Origin: Bogoriella caseilytica
Lineage (GTDB): Bacteria > Actinomycetota > Actinomycetes > Actinomycetales > Actinomycetaceae
Reading direction: 5' to 3'
Length of the DNA: 64,000 nt
Assembly: GCF_003752405.1 (NCBI RefSeq)
Contig: NZ_RKHK01000001.1
Span: 2,666,001 to 2,730,000, forward strand
Below are positions 9,545 to 20,986 of the stretch, one piece after another. The position numbers were made by a program, and so were the translations under genes. Numbering within the stretch: the stretch's first letter is position 1; each line of letters starts with the position of its first letter. The notes beneath the pieces were generated by a model. It was not told the DNA's origin. It saw only the letters and a list, made by a program, of their open reading frames with translations, and did no database searches.

Positions 9545-10219
9545 GTGACTGGGGTGGAGAGGGGCGAGTACGACGATGCAGCACTGCGCACCGCGGTGCT
9601 TGGCGCAGACTCGCAGGGTGCACGGCGGCTGCTCGCGGCGCGCCCGGAACGCCACCAGGATGACGTCCTGAGAACTCTTGCTCTCCTCGCCGCCGGTGAC
9701 GGCCCGGCCGCTGCCCTGGCCACGGAACTCCTCCTCGAAGAGCTGGATTCCTCGCAGGTCGTGCATCGCTTCGCCGGCGCCGCTCTGCTCGATCACTCTG
9801 CGGTCGACGACGTGGTGCAGGATTCGCTGATCTCCATCGCCGGCTCGATCGGCTCATACTCCGGCAAGGCCAAGGTCACCACATGGGTGCATGCGATTGT
9901 GCGACGCCGGGTGGTCGATCACCTGCGCCGCCAGCGCGCCACCTCGCCCCTGCCGCCGGAGGAGGCCGGCCCCGCTGAGCGGATGAGTTCGATGCTCGCC
10001 ACCCGGGCCACCCTGCGCGAGGCACTGGAGGCTCTCCCGGAGCTCTACCGGGCCCCTGTCACCCTCCGCGACGTCGAGGGTCTGCCCTACGCCGAGGTGG
10101 CCGAACGCCTGGGCCGTGCTCCGGGCACCGTCAAAGCGCAGATATCCCGGGGCCGCGCCCTGTTGGCCGCCGCGCTGCGCGGCACGACCGAGGGCCACGA
10201 CCTCCGCGAGGCTCCATGA
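9545..10219 (+). CDS. ECF-type RNA polymerase sigma factor
   Basis: Alternative sigma factor with regions 2 and 4 only. 224 residues. An unusual N-terminal stretch of about 85 residues precedes region 2, which is seen in VDDVVQDSLISIAGSI and TTWVHAIVRRRVVDHLRRQR (aromatic/basic -10 recognition helix). Region 4 is ALPELYRAPVTLRDVEGLPY with the helix-turn-helix EVAERLGRAPGTVKAQISRG. No anti-sigma gene is adjacent; instead the stop overlaps the start of a Ser/Thr kinase (ATGA), so kinase control of the sigma factor is the natural inference, as in known sigma-kinase pairs. Confidence 0.88.
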   Translation: MTGVERGEYDDAALRTAVLGADSQGARRLLAARPERHQDDVLRTLALLAAGDGPAAALATELLLEELDSSQVVHRFAGAALLDHSAVDDVVQDSLISIAGSIGSYSGKAKVTTWVHAIVRRRVVDHLRRQRATSPLPPEEAGPAERMSSMLATRATLREALEALPELYRAPVTLRDVEGLPYAEVAERLGRAPGTVKAQISRGRALLAAALRGTTEGHDLREAP

Positions 10220-11571
10220 GTGAGCGGCTGGGGCGCTACCGTCTGGAGGAGGTCATCGGCGTCGGGTCCTTCGCCACGGTGCATCGGGCCGTGGACGAAG
10301 CCCTCCTGGACACCGTGGTCATCAAGATGCTCGCGGAGAACCACAGCCTGAACCCCGAGATCCGCGAGCGATTCATCGCCGAAGGGCGCAGTCTTCGCAA
10401 GGTGGCCAGCCCGCACGTGGTGGGCGTCCACGACATCGGGGAGAACGAGCGACACCAGCCCTATCTTGTGCTGGAACACGCCGATCGGGGCACGCTGGCA
10501 GCTCGTGTCGGTGCGCTCCGCCAGCAGGGATGGGTCGCCTCGCCCGCCGATGCGCTGGCCCTCGCGCGCCAACTTGCCGCCGCGATCGCCGCCGTCCACC
10601 GCGCCAACCTCGTGCACCGTGACCTGAGCCCTGGCAATCTCCTGCTCACCGCAGTTCCCGAGGCCGATCAGTGGGGCGGGAGCAGTGGCCGCGTCGCTTC
10701 GGCCGTGGTGGGCTTCGATGAACGACTCGTGGTGGCCGACCTCGGCATGTGCAAGGACCTGGCGCTGAACTCCGGGCTGACCGTCGGGGGAGGGACGGCG
10801 GGGTTCCGGCCACCTGAGCAGGACGGCCCAGGTGTGGTCGACACTCGCGCGGACCTGTGGGCGATGTCGGCGCTGTTGCTCTGGCTGTGCTCCCCCTCCG
10901 GGGCCGAGCACGGCCTGCCCGAGAGCTTCTTCGCAGCCGTACGCCGCAGCTACGCCGCCGAGCCCGAAGAACGTCATCCCGACGTCGCCGCCTGGCTCGC
11001 CGAGATCGAGGGTGCGATAGCGGGGACGGGCATCGCCGCCTCCTCTCCGGGGGGCCCGGGCTTGCCCCCACCCGCAGGAGATCCTCGATCGCAAGCCGGC
11101 ACCATGCTGCTACCTGAGGCCGGCGGCGGTCCGGCAATCGCGGATCAGGCCCCGGTGCAGCCGGGTGATGGCACGCCGATCGTCGGACCACCTGCCGATC
11201 CTTCCGGTGGGTCCCGAGCTCGCTCCTGGCGCCTGGCCCGGGGCGCAGTCGCGGTGCTGGTCGCGGCGCTGCTCGGTCTGGGGGCGGGCTGGTGGATCGC
11301 CTCCTCCGGTGCGCCGAGCGCCGCCGGTGGTGCGCAGATTGCTGTCTCCGGGCCCGAGACGGCGGAGGTGGGAGAACCCGTGAGCTTCGAGGCGCTCGCC
11401 GATGGAGTCGACTCCTGGGTCTGGTCGCTACCCACCGGCGCCTTCGAGGCCGACGCGGAACGCGTCACCTTGACGGCATCGAGTCCGGGGATGGCTGAGG
11501 TGGTGCTGCGGGCCCGCGCGCCGGACGGGACAGACCTTGAGGTGCGGCACCGCTTCGTCGTCGAGCCGTGA
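10216..11571 (+). CDS. Membrane Ser/Thr protein kinase with extracellular PKD/Ig-like domain
   Basis: Hanks-type kinase of 451 residues. Gly-rich loop IGVGSFATVH, catalytic Lys 37 in VVIK, catalytic loop HRDLSPGN (His 134; the usual Lys of HRDLKPEN is Ser), metal-binding Asp 175 in ADLGMCKD, and a GGGTAGFRPPEQ activation and P+1 segment, so it should be active. One transmembrane helix lies near residues 340-362 (VAVLVAALLGLGAGWW), and about 85 outside residues resemble a PKD or Ig-like sensor domain (VGEPVSFEALADGVDSWVWS). Start ATG overlaps the sigma-factor stop by 4 nt. The outside domain suggests sensing of an envelope signal; no phosphatase is nearby. Confidence 0.9.
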   Translation: MSERLGRYRLEEVIGVGSFATVHRAVDEALLDTVVIKMLAENHSLNPEIRERFIAEGRSLRKVASPHVVGVHDIGENERHQPYLVLEHADRGTLAARVGALRQQGWVASPADALALARQLAAAIAAVHRANLVHRDLSPGNLLLTAVPEADQWGGSSGRVASAVVGFDERLVVADLGMCKDLALNSGLTVGGGTAGFRPPEQDGPGVVDTRADLWAMSALLLWLCSPSGAEHGLPESFFAAVRRSYAAEPEERHPDVAAWLAEIEGAIAGTGIAASSPGGPGLPPPAGDPRSQAGTMLLPEAGGGPAIADQAPVQPGDGTPIVGPPADPSGGSRARSWRLARGAVAVLVAALLGLGAGWWIASSGAPSAAGGAQIAVSGPETAEVGEPVSFEALADGVDSWVWSLPTGAFEADAERVTLTASSPGMAEVVLRARAPDGTDLEVRHRFVVEP

Positions 11572-11590
11572 CCGGCGTCACGGCTCGACG
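11559..11590 (+). terminator. Hairpin at the end of the kinase gene
   Basis: Perfect 14-bp stem (11559-11572 with 11577-11590, loop CGGC) that includes the kinase stop codon. No T-run. Likely ends or stabilises the sigma-kinase transcript. Confidence 0.6.
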
Positions 11591-11674
11591 CTGCAACCTT
11601 CTGCGGCCCCGGCCCGACGTACCGGTGTACACATCAGCAGCTCCACACCTCGTTCCCTCCAGGAGAGTGATCGT

Positions 11675-12349
11675 ATGAACCGCACTGCACGCGCTTCCGC
11701 CGTCAGCATTGCCCTGGCCACCGGCCTTGTGCTGGCTGCCTGCGGGCAGGACGCCGATGACAACGCTGCCGAGTTCGAGCCGGACGACGCGGCCACACAG
11801 GACGAGGCGCCGGCCGATGACGACACCGACACCAGCGATGACGACGCGACCGGTGACGACGCCGCTGGTGACGACACCGCTGGTGACGACGCGGCCGATG
11901 ACGACACGACCGGTGATACGTCTGGTGCCGCGGGGGACATCCCCGCCGAGTACGACGGCGTGCTGGCCGCCATCGACCTGGCCGCCAGCGAGGTCGGCGG
12001 TCCAGCCTTCGAGCTCGACGAGGACGACGGTCGCTGGGAGATCTACGTGTCGCTGGACGGCCGCGAGGTCGAGGTCGCGGTGAACCGGGAAGGCACCGAG
12101 ATTCTCGGCCAGGAGCCTGACGATGACGGGCTGGACTCCGATGAGCAGGCTCTGCTCGAAGCCGCAGGCGAGGTCACCATGGCCGATGCCTTGCGTCTGG
12201 CCATCGTCGAGCACGGTGGCACCGCCGAGGTCGAAGAGATCGAGGTCTCGAGCCGCGATGGCCTGCCCGTGTGGTCGGTTGAGTTCCGCGACAGCGTGGA
12301 CGTCTATGTCGACCCTGCCGCGCAGGAAGTTGTGCACGTCGACCGCTGA
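11675..12349 (+). CDS. PepSY-like lipoprotein with Asp-rich linker
   Basis: Predicted secreted lipoprotein, 224 residues from the ATG at 11675, preceded by AGGAGA. Signal peptide with lipobox LAAC (Cys about residue 24). Residues 25-90 are an Asp/Thr/Ala linker with repeated GDD units. The C-terminal 130 residues look like two PepSY-type repeats: ALAAIDLAASEVGG-like helix then strands with WEIYVSLDGREVEVAV, and a second unit ADALRLAIVEHGGTAEVEEI with VWSVEFRDSVDVYVDP. PepSY domains are often linked to protease inhibition or envelope regulation; the role here is unknown. Position after the sigma-kinase pair hints at the same regulatory unit. Confidence 0.75.
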   Translation: MNRTARASAVSIALATGLVLAACGQDADDNAAEFEPDDAATQDEAPADDDTDTSDDDATGDDAAGDDTAGDDAADDDTTGDTSGAAGDIPAEYDGVLAAIDLAASEVGGPAFELDEDDGRWEIYVSLDGREVEVAVNREGTEILGQEPDDDGLDSDEQALLEAAGEVTMADALRLAIVEHGGTAEVEEIEVSSRDGLPVWSVEFRDSVDVYVDPAAQEVVHVDR

Positions 12350-12413
12350 CCTGCTTGCCCCCGCAGGGGTGAGGTCGGGCCGGGTGCGGCGTTGAGGCGC
12401 CCACTCGGCCCGT

Positions 12414-12419
12414 TAGGCT
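12414..12419 (+). promoter_or_regulatory. -10 element of a leaderless proS transcript
   Basis: TAGGCT ends 7 nt before GTG 12427. Confidence 0.55.
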
Positions 12420-12426
12420 GGCCCGT

Positions 12427-14226
12427 GTGCTGAGAATGACGAGCTTGTTCGCCCGTACCCTGCGCGAGGACCCGGCCGAGGCCGAGGTCGCCAGCCATAA
12501 GCTGCTGGTGCGCGCCGCCTTCATCCGCCGCGCGGCTCCAGGTATCTACTCCTGGCTGCCGCTGGGCATGCGGGTCAAGGCCAAGATCGAGGCCATCGTT
12601 CGTGAAGAGATGGAAGCGATCGGAGCACAGGAGGTCCACTTCCCGGCCCTGCTGCCCCGCGAGCCCTACGAGGCCTCCGGCCGGTGGGACGACTACGGAC
12701 CGCTGCTCTTCCGGCTCAAGGACCGCAAGGACGCCGACTATCTGCTCGCTCCCACGCACGAGGAGATGTTCACCCTCCTGGTGAAGGACCTCTACTCCTC
12801 GTACAAGGACCTCCCGGTCTCGCTCTTCCAAATCCAGACCAAGTACCGCGACGAGGCCCGGCCGCGCGCCGGTCTGCTGCGCGGACGCGAGTTCGACATG
12901 AAGGACTCCTACTCCTTCGACATCGACGACGCCGGCCTGGAGGTCTCCTACCAGGCGCATCGCCAGGCCTACGAGCGGATCTTCACCCGCCTGGGCTTGG
13001 AGTACGTCATCGTCTCGGCGATGAGCGGCGCGATGGGTGGCTCCCGCTCGGAGGAGTTCCTCTGCCCCACGCCGATCGGTGAGGACACCTTCGTCCGCTC
13101 ACCCGGCGGCTACACCGCCAACGTCGAGGCCGTCACCACGCCGGTGCCCGAGCCGCTGGACTACTCCGATGCGCCGGCCGCCGTCGTCGAGGACACTCCC
13201 GACTCCGCGACGATTGAAAACCTGGTGGAGGTGGCTAATCGGGTCCGGCCGCGGGCGGACCGCCCCTGGACGGCGGCGGACACGTTGAAGAACGTGGTGC
13301 TCACCCTCAGCCACCCCGGCGGGGAGCGCGAGCTGATCGTCGTCGGCCTCCCTGGCGACCGAGAGGTTGACCTCAAGCGCCTGGAGGCAGCGGTGGCACC
13401 GGCCGAAGCGATCGCGGCCACCGATGAGGATTTCGCCGCGAACCCTGAGCTGGTACGCGGCTACATCGGCCCGGGCGTGCTCGGGCCTCAGGGCCCCCAG
13501 ACCGTCGATGAGCGCACCGGTGAGACCCGATCGGCCATCCGCTACCTGCTCGACCCGCGGGTGGTGGAGGGTACGCGCTGGATCACCGGCGCCGATGTCG
13601 AGGGCAAGCACGTCTTCGATCTGGTCATGGGCCGGGACTTCCGCGCCGACGGGACCATCGAGGCCGCTGAGGTTAGAGCCGGCGATCCGGCACCGGACGG
13701 CTCAGGACCTCTCGAGCTGGCGCGTGGGGTCGAAATGGGCCATGTGTTCCAGCTCGGTCAGCTCTACGCCGAAGCCCTGGGCCTGAAGGTCCTGGACCAG
13801 AACGGCAAGGCCGTGACGGTCACCATGGGTTCCTACGGTTTCGGCATCACCCGTGCGGTGGCTCAGATCGCCGAGACCAACCACGACGACCGCGGTCTCG
13901 TGTGGCCGCTGAACATCGCCCCGGCGCACGTGCACGTGCTGGCCACCGGCAAGGGAACGGAGATCTTCGAGACCGCGGCAAGCTTGGCCGCGGCACTCGA
14001 GGCGCAGGGCGTGGAGGTCCTTTACGACGACCGCCCGAAGGTGTCGGCAGGCGTGAAGTTCGCCGATGCCGAGCTCATCGGCATCCCGTACGGCCTGGTC
14101 GTCGGGCGCGGTCTCGCCGAATCGGTCGTGGAGATCCGCAACCGCCGTACCGGCGAGCGCGAAGAGGTCGCTCCCGAGGCCGCCGTGGCGCGCTTGGTGG
14201 AGCTGATCGGCTCCGCTGGCCGCTGA
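12427..14226 (+). CDS. proS: Prolyl-tRNA synthetase
   Basis: Class II aminoacyl-tRNA synthetase charging tRNA-Pro. 599 residues, the bacterial type with an editing insertion. Motif 1 and 2 elements are seen in [34 protein letters not shown] and [20 protein letters not shown] then DMKDSYSFD. The YbaK-like cis-editing domain lies at about residues 225-400. Motif 3 is [15 protein letters not shown], and the anticodon-binding domain follows ([20 protein letters not shown]). GTG 12427 fits a leaderless message; ATG 12436 (MTSLFARTL) is an alternative. Confidence 0.96.
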   Translation: MLRMTSLFARTLREDPAEAEVASHKLLVRAAFIRRAAPGIYSWLPLGMRVKAKIEAIVREEMEAIGAQEVHFPALLPREPYEASGRWDDYGPLLFRLKDRKDADYLLAPTHEEMFTLLVKDLYSSYKDLPVSLFQIQTKYRDEARPRAGLLRGREFDMKDSYSFDIDDAGLEVSYQAHRQAYERIFTRLGLEYVIVSAMSGAMGGSRSEEFLCPTPIGEDTFVRSPGGYTANVEAVTTPVPEPLDYSDAPAAVVEDTPDSATIENLVEVANRVRPRADRPWTAADTLKNVVLTLSHPGGERELIVVGLPGDREVDLKRLEAAVAPAEAIAATDEDFAANPELVRGYIGPGVLGPQGPQTVDERTGETRSAIRYLLDPRVVEGTRWITGADVEGKHVFDLVMGRDFRADGTIEAAEVRAGDPAPDGSGPLELARGVEMGHVFQLGQLYAEALGLKVLDQNGKAVTVTMGSYGFGITRAVAQIAETNHDDRGLVWPLNIAPAHVHVLATGKGTEIFETAASLAAALEAQGVEVLYDDRPKVSAGVKFADAELIGIPYGLVVGRGLAESVVEIRNRRTGEREEVAPEAAVARLVELIGSAGR

Positions 14227-14230
14227 GCCG

Positions 14231-14290
14231 GCCCCGCCCACCTCACCGCAGCCCCGCCCACCTCACCGCAGTCCCGCCCACCTCACCGCG
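14231..14290 (+). repeat. Three tandem 20-bp units after proS
   Basis: The unit GCCCCGCCCACCTCACCGCA occurs three times head to tail (14231-14250, 14251-14270, 14271-14290), the third with two changes. It begins 4 bases after the proS stop. Function unknown. Confidence 0.85.
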
Positions 14291-14361
14291 ATTGTGGTCA
14301 GTTCGCGTCGTTCTGCGTCCGGTCGGACGCGGCAATCCGGCGCAAGCTGACCACAATCGTG
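14287..14361. terminator. Long inverted repeat between convergent genes
   Basis: CGATTGTGGTCAG (14289-14301) is perfectly complementary to 14347-14359, extendable to 17 bp with G-T pairs. The 41-nt loop holds its own hairpin GCGTCC/GGACGC. It lies between proS (+) and the DUF4439 gene (-), so a bidirectional terminator is the simplest reading; a genomic REP-type element is the alternative. Confidence 0.6.
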
Positions 14362-14377
14362 CTGGTGCTGGGGACAC

Positions 14378-15391
14378 CTACTCGGCGGGGTAGCCCGGCA
14401 TGATCGAAAGCTCCCCGCCCACGGCGTTCAGCCGCCACGCGGAGTCGGCCGCGGCGGCCAGGAGATCCTCGCGCAGCTCGCTGTCCTGGCCGGTCCGCGA
14501 CAGGCTGAAGATCGCGTGCTCCAGCAGGGCGGCCTCGGCGGTGATGATCGCCGACTCGTTCGACGTCCGCCCCTCGATCTGCGGAAGCGGGTAGAGGGTC
14601 TGCCGCGAATCGGTGGCTCCCTCCGCAAGTGCGGCATCCACCAGGAGCTGGAAGTGATCGGCACGCGCCGCGCGGTTCTCGCGCGCACCGTCGCTGGAGC
14701 GTGCGGCCAGGGTCTCGTAGAGGAAACGCGCCTGGTCGAAGACCGCGACGGTCGGCCCGTCGACCCCGCGTGCCATGAGCGCCGCGACCGGTAGGGGCGA
14801 GCGCGGTAGGGGCTCGCTCTCCACCTCGAGCCCGGCGGCATCGGCGAGCTCGGCGGCATCCAGGGCACGGTTCAGCGCGATCGATCCGAGCATGGCCGCC
14901 TGAGGGCCTTGCGGCGCGGAGAGTGCCTCCTGCCAAGCCTGATCGACGCCGTCCTGGAGCAGGGCATGCAGAGCGGCCGGTGTGGTCTCGGCCAGGGCGG
15001 CAGTGTCCGGAGCGGACGGCTCCTCGGAGCCCTCGGGTACGCCGGCGGGCCAGGCCTGCCAGATCCCTCCCAGCGCCGCCTCATGCTCGACGGCGGCTGA
15101 TTCGATCTGCCTGACTCGCTCCAGGAGTGCGCTGCCCCCGTCGTCATCGCTTCCGTCGGTGTCGTCCGTCGAGCCTGCGTCCTCGAGCGCGGCCGCGACT
15201 TCATCGGCGGTGGCGGCAATGCGTGCTGCCATGGCGGCGCTGTCCTGGCGTAGTTGCTCAGCGGCATCCGCCACGGGCGCCTGGGGCGGGTCGGTCTCCA
15301 GGCGTAGCTCACCCAGCGAGCACCCGCTGAGCGCTAGACCGGCGATCGCGACGACAGCGGCGGCGCGCGGTGACGACGGTCGGCGGGACAT
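14378..15391 (-). CDS. DUF4439 (ferritin-like) lipoprotein
   Basis: Predicted lipoprotein of 337 residues from the ATG at 15391 (MSRRPSSPRAAA); ATG 15403 (MIIAM) is an alternative. Signal peptide with lipobox ALSGC. The N-terminal half is Ala-rich and helical with an Asp-rich linker; the C-terminal half (from about LYPLPQIEGRTSNESAIITA) resembles the ferritin-like DUF4439 domain. The mycobacterial homologue Rv2844 occupies the same place between proS and the rimP-nusA operon. No metal ligands can be assigned with confidence. Divergent from rimP. Confidence 0.75.
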   Translation of the reverse strand: MSRRPSSPRAAAVVAIAGLALSGCSLGELRLETDPPQAPVADAAEQLRQDSAAMAARIAATADEVAAALEDAGSTDDTDGSDDDGGSALLERVRQIESAAVEHEAALGGIWQAWPAGVPEGSEEPSAPDTAALAETTPAALHALLQDGVDQAWQEALSAPQGPQAAMLGSIALNRALDAAELADAAGLEVESEPLPRSPLPVAALMARGVDGPTVAVFDQARFLYETLAARSSDGARENRAARADHFQLLVDAALAEGATDSRQTLYPLPQIEGRTSNESAIITAEAALLEHAIFSLSRTGQDSELREDLLAAAADSAWRLNAVGGELSIMPGYPAE

Positions 15392-15439
15392 GGCAATGAT
15401 CATTCCACGCCGGGCGTGCCGCGGGCTCGATCCGCTCGG

Positions 15440-15445
15440 TAGAGT
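15440..15445 (+). promoter_or_regulatory. Putative -10 element for the rimP-nusA-infB operon
   Basis: TAGAGT lies 43 nt upstream of the rimP ATG, giving a short 5' leader that carries AGGAG. No convincing -35 was seen. Confidence 0.35.
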
Positions 15446-15488
15446 CGTCCTTTGACCATGCCCGATCCTGCAGGAGTTGAACACCGCG

Positions 15489-15962
15489 ATGAGTAGCAAT
15501 TCGGACCTCCTTGAGCGCATCCGCGCCGTCGTCCGCCCAGCGGTGCATGACGCCGACCTCTATCTTGAAGACCTCACGGTGGCCAACGCCGGCCGGCGCA
15601 CCGTGGTGCGGGTGGTCGTCGACCTCCCCGACGGTCCCGGTGGCGTGAGCTCCGACCAGCTCGGCGATGTGTCGCGGGCGGTCTCTGCCGCGCTGGACGA
15701 GGCTGACCCGATCGCGGGTCAGCACACGCTCGAGGTCACCACCCCGGGTGTGGATCGCCCCCTGAGCGAACCGCGGCACTATCGCCGCAATACCGGCCGC
15801 CTCCTGCGCGTGACCACCACCTCCGGCTCCTCGCTGACCGGCCGGCTCACCGAGGCCGACGACGAGACAGCCGTGCTTGATGTCGAGGGCACACCCCAGC
15901 ACATCGCGTACTCCGACGTGGCCACCGCGCACGTCGAGGTCGAGTTCAAGAAGGAGGGCTGA
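15489..15962 (+). CDS. rimP: Ribosome maturation factor RimP
   Basis: Cytoplasmic factor for 30S subunit assembly. 157 residues from ATG 15489. Motifs: [38 protein letters not shown] and the typical [20 protein letters not shown] (SSPGldRPL-type motif), then a C-terminal SH3-like domain. AGGAG lies at 15472-15476, 12 nt before the ATG, a little long; a TTG at 15477 in the same frame is too close. First gene of the nusA operon; nusA starts 1 nt after its stop. Confidence 0.95.
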   Translation: MSSNSDLLERIRAVVRPAVHDADLYLEDLTVANAGRRTVVRVVVDLPDGPGGVSSDQLGDVSRAVSAALDEADPIAGQHTLEVTTPGVDRPLSEPRHYRRNTGRLLRVTTTSGSSLTGRLTEADDETAVLDVEGTPQHIAYSDVATAHVEVEFKKEG

Positions 15963-15963
15963 C

Positions 15964-16974
15964 ATGGACGTCGACATGACAGCCCTGCGGATGATCGAGT
16001 CCGAGCGTGGTCTGAGCCTGGATGTGCTGGTGGGCGCGATCGAAGAAGCGCTCCTGATGGCGTACCAGCGCACTCCCGGCGCGGTCGAGCAAGCTCGGGT
16101 GGAGGTCGATCGGCGAACGGGTCGCGTGGCGGTCTGGGCTGCTGAACTCGACGAGAACGATCAGCGCATCGGTGAGTTCGACGACACCCCCTCCGGCTTC
16201 GGCCGAGTCGCGGCGTCGACGGCCCGCTCAGTGATCCTGCAGCGGCTCCGCAGCGCCGAGGACGATCAGGTGATGGGCTCCTTCCGGGACAAGACCGGCG
16301 AACTGGTCTCCGGCGTGGTCCAGCAGGGCCGCGATCCGCGCATGGTCTACGTCGACCTCGGCGAGATCGAGGCGGTGCTTCCTCCGCACGAGCAGGTGCC
16401 CAGCGAGACGTACCGGCATGGCGATCGGCTCCGTGCCTTCGTGGTGGAGGTCGCCCGCGGCGCCAAGGGCCCCTCCGTCACGCTCTCGCGTACCCATCCC
16501 AACCTGGTCAAGAAGCTCTTTGCTCTCGAGGCCCCGGAGGTGGCCGACGGCAGCGTCGAGATTGTGGCACTCGCCCGGGAGGCCGGGCATCGCTCAAAGA
16601 TGGCGGTGCGCTCCACCGTGCCGGGTCTGAACGCCAAGGGCGCCTGCATCGGACCGATGGGCCAGCGGGTGCGCGCGGTCATGGCCGAACTCGGTGGCGA
16701 GAAGATCGACATCATCGACTACTCCGACCGACCGGCCGCCTTCGTGGGCAACGCGCTCTCGCCGGCGCGAGTCTCCAGCGTGGAGGTCGTCGATGAGGCG
16801 GCCAAGACCGCGCGTGTGGTGGTGCCGGACTTCCAGCTCTCCCTCGCCATCGGCAAGGAGGGTCAGAACGCCCGGCTTGCCGCCCGATTGACTGGCTGGA
16901 AGATCGATATCCACTCCGATACCGAGACCCAGGCGGAGCCGATGTCCGCCGCGCCAGAGACCGGCGGGGTGTGA
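15964..16974 (+). CDS. nusA: Transcription termination/antitermination factor NusA
   Basis: RNA-polymerase-bound factor for pausing, termination and antitermination. 336 residues, the short actinobacterial form without the C-terminal acidic repeats. Order: N-terminal RNAP-binding domain ([20 protein letters not shown]), S1 domain ([20 protein letters not shown]), KH1 ([20 protein letters not shown]) and KH2 ([20 protein letters not shown]). AAGGAGG at the end of rimP gives a well-spaced ribosome site for ATG 15964; one base separates it from the rimP stop. Confidence 0.97.
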   Translation: MDVDMTALRMIESERGLSLDVLVGAIEEALLMAYQRTPGAVEQARVEVDRRTGRVAVWAAELDENDQRIGEFDDTPSGFGRVAASTARSVILQRLRSAEDDQVMGSFRDKTGELVSGVVQQGRDPRMVYVDLGEIEAVLPPHEQVPSETYRHGDRLRAFVVEVARGAKGPSVTLSRTHPNLVKKLFALEAPEVADGSVEIVALAREAGHRSKMAVRSTVPGLNAKGACIGPMGQRVRAVMAELGGEKIDIIDYSDRPAAFVGNALSPARVSSVEVVDEAAKTARVVVPDFQLSLAIGKEGQNARLAARLTGWKIDIHSDTETQAEPMSAAPETGGV

Positions 16975-17092
16975 GGAAGGCGCCTCACCTCACAGGCGCG
17001 GAGGTCGTTTCCCTGCTCGCGCTCCGCCGTGACCGGGGTACAGTGTGCGACGGGCATGTTCCTGTCAGCGCCGAGGTGAAGGGGGCTGGCGC

Positions 17093-17440
17093 ATGACGTC
17101 CGAGCAGTCGGGGCGTCACCAGCCGATCCGCACCTGTGTGGGCTGCCGGGAACCGTCCACCAGGTCAGTTCTGGTCCGGGTGGTCCTCGAGTCCGCCGCC
17201 GTCGCGGTGGTGGATGAGGCCAAACGGGCACCAGGACGAGGAGCCTGGCTCCATCCGAGCCAGGCGTGCCTGGACCTCGCCTTGCGACGTCGTGCGCTCG
17301 GGCGGGCCCTACGAACAACGGGGCCGCTCAGCATGGAGGCCGTCGAGGAGTGGTTCGCCAGGTCCCTGAGTGCAGGGGCACAGAAACGAGACGAAAGCGG
17401 GTTGGAAGCCGATGGGCACCCGATGAGTACCCAGCGATGA
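17093..17440 (+). CDS. ylxR: YlxR-family nucleic-acid-binding protein
   Basis: Small basic protein of 115 residues in the YlxR/DUF448 family, now linked to RNase P modulation (RnpM) in Bacillus. The signature RTCVGCREPSTRSVLVRVV and the GRGAWLHPSQACLDLALRR segment are present. About 30 residues beyond the core at the C-terminus are family-atypical. ATG 17093 follows AAGGGGG; the frame is open upstream to 17045 without a ribosome site. Its standard place is between nusA and infB. Confidence 0.92.
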   Translation: MTSEQSGRHQPIRTCVGCREPSTRSVLVRVVLESAAVAVVDEAKRAPGRGAWLHPSQACLDLALRRRALGRALRTTGPLSMEAVEEWFARSLSAGAQKRDESGLEADGHPMSTQR

Positions 17441-17496
17441 GCTGCCAGCACTAAGACGACCTGTCCTGTTTCGGGATGGGCCGAGACAGGAGAGAT

Positions 17497-20403
<2,907 letters not shown>

Positions 20404-20409
20404 GGTGAC

Positions 20410-20512
20410 TGCCGGGTGCGCCGGTCCTCCTACGAACACGGAGATCACTCTCCGGCCACGTAGGTCAGGGTCGGGGCACCCGGCATCGCTGACTGCGCAG
20501 CAGATCCTGACC
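20410..20512 (+). ncRNA. Structured RNA element between infB and rbfA
   Basis: In the 127-nt gap, three nested stems are perfect: P1 20410-20419 with 20476-20485 (10 bp), P2 20429-20434 with 20459-20464 (6 bp), P3 20439-20444 with 20449-20454 (6 bp, loop TCAC). A fourth, P4, pairs 20463-20472 with 20503-20512 (10 bp, one G-U). P4 crosses P1, so they form a pseudoknot or exclude each other. P4 ends 8 nt before the rbfA GGAG. No T-run follows. Function unknown; control of rbfA translation or RNA processing is inferred. Confidence 0.55.
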
Positions 20513-20530
20513 CTCTGATAGGAGAACCCC

Positions 20531-20986
20531 ATGAGTGATGCTCCCCGCGCGCGCCGCCTGGCCGATCGCATCCAGCAGATCGTGGCCGGCATGCTCGACA
20601 CCCGAATCAAGGACCCGCGCCTGGGATTCGTCACCGTCACCGATGTGCGCGTGACCGGCGACCTCCAGCACGCCACCGTCTTCTACACCGTGCTGGGCTC
20701 CGATGAGGAGCGCGAGAGCACCGCCGCGGCACTGGAGTCCGCCAAGGGCCTGCTGCGTTCCGAGGTGGGACAACAGACCGGTGTCCGGCTGACCCCCACC
20801 CTGGAGTTCATCCCCGATGCGCTTCCGGAGTCGGCGGCCTCCATCGAGGAGGCGCTCCGTGCTGCTCGTGAACGCGACGCCGAGCTGGCTGCCCGGGCAG
20901 CGGCAGCCCAGCCCGCCGGAGACGCGGACCCCTACCGCAAGCCGGGCGAGCACGCTGACAGTGAGGGCGGCGAGCACCAGGCGTGA
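20531..20986 (+). CDS. rbfA: Ribosome-binding factor A
   Basis: 30S maturation factor, a cold-adaptation protein in other bacteria. 151 residues. KH-type fold with [40 protein letters not shown] and the C-terminal [21 protein letters not shown] charged tail of about 30 residues follows the core. ATG 20531 with AGGAG at 20520-20524. It follows infB across the structured spacer, and its stop overlaps the truB GTG (GTGA). Confidence 0.95.
   Translation: MSDAPRARRLADRIQQIVAGMLDTRIKDPRLGFVTVTDVRVTGDLQHATVFYTVLGSDEERESTAAALESAKGLLRSEVGQQTGVRLTPTLEFIPDALPESAASIEEALRAARERDAELAARAAAAQPAGDADPYRKPGEHADSEGGEHQA

Noticed and set aside
14231-14290. CRISPR-like array
   Set aside because: Units are directly adjacent with no spacers, and no cas genes are present.
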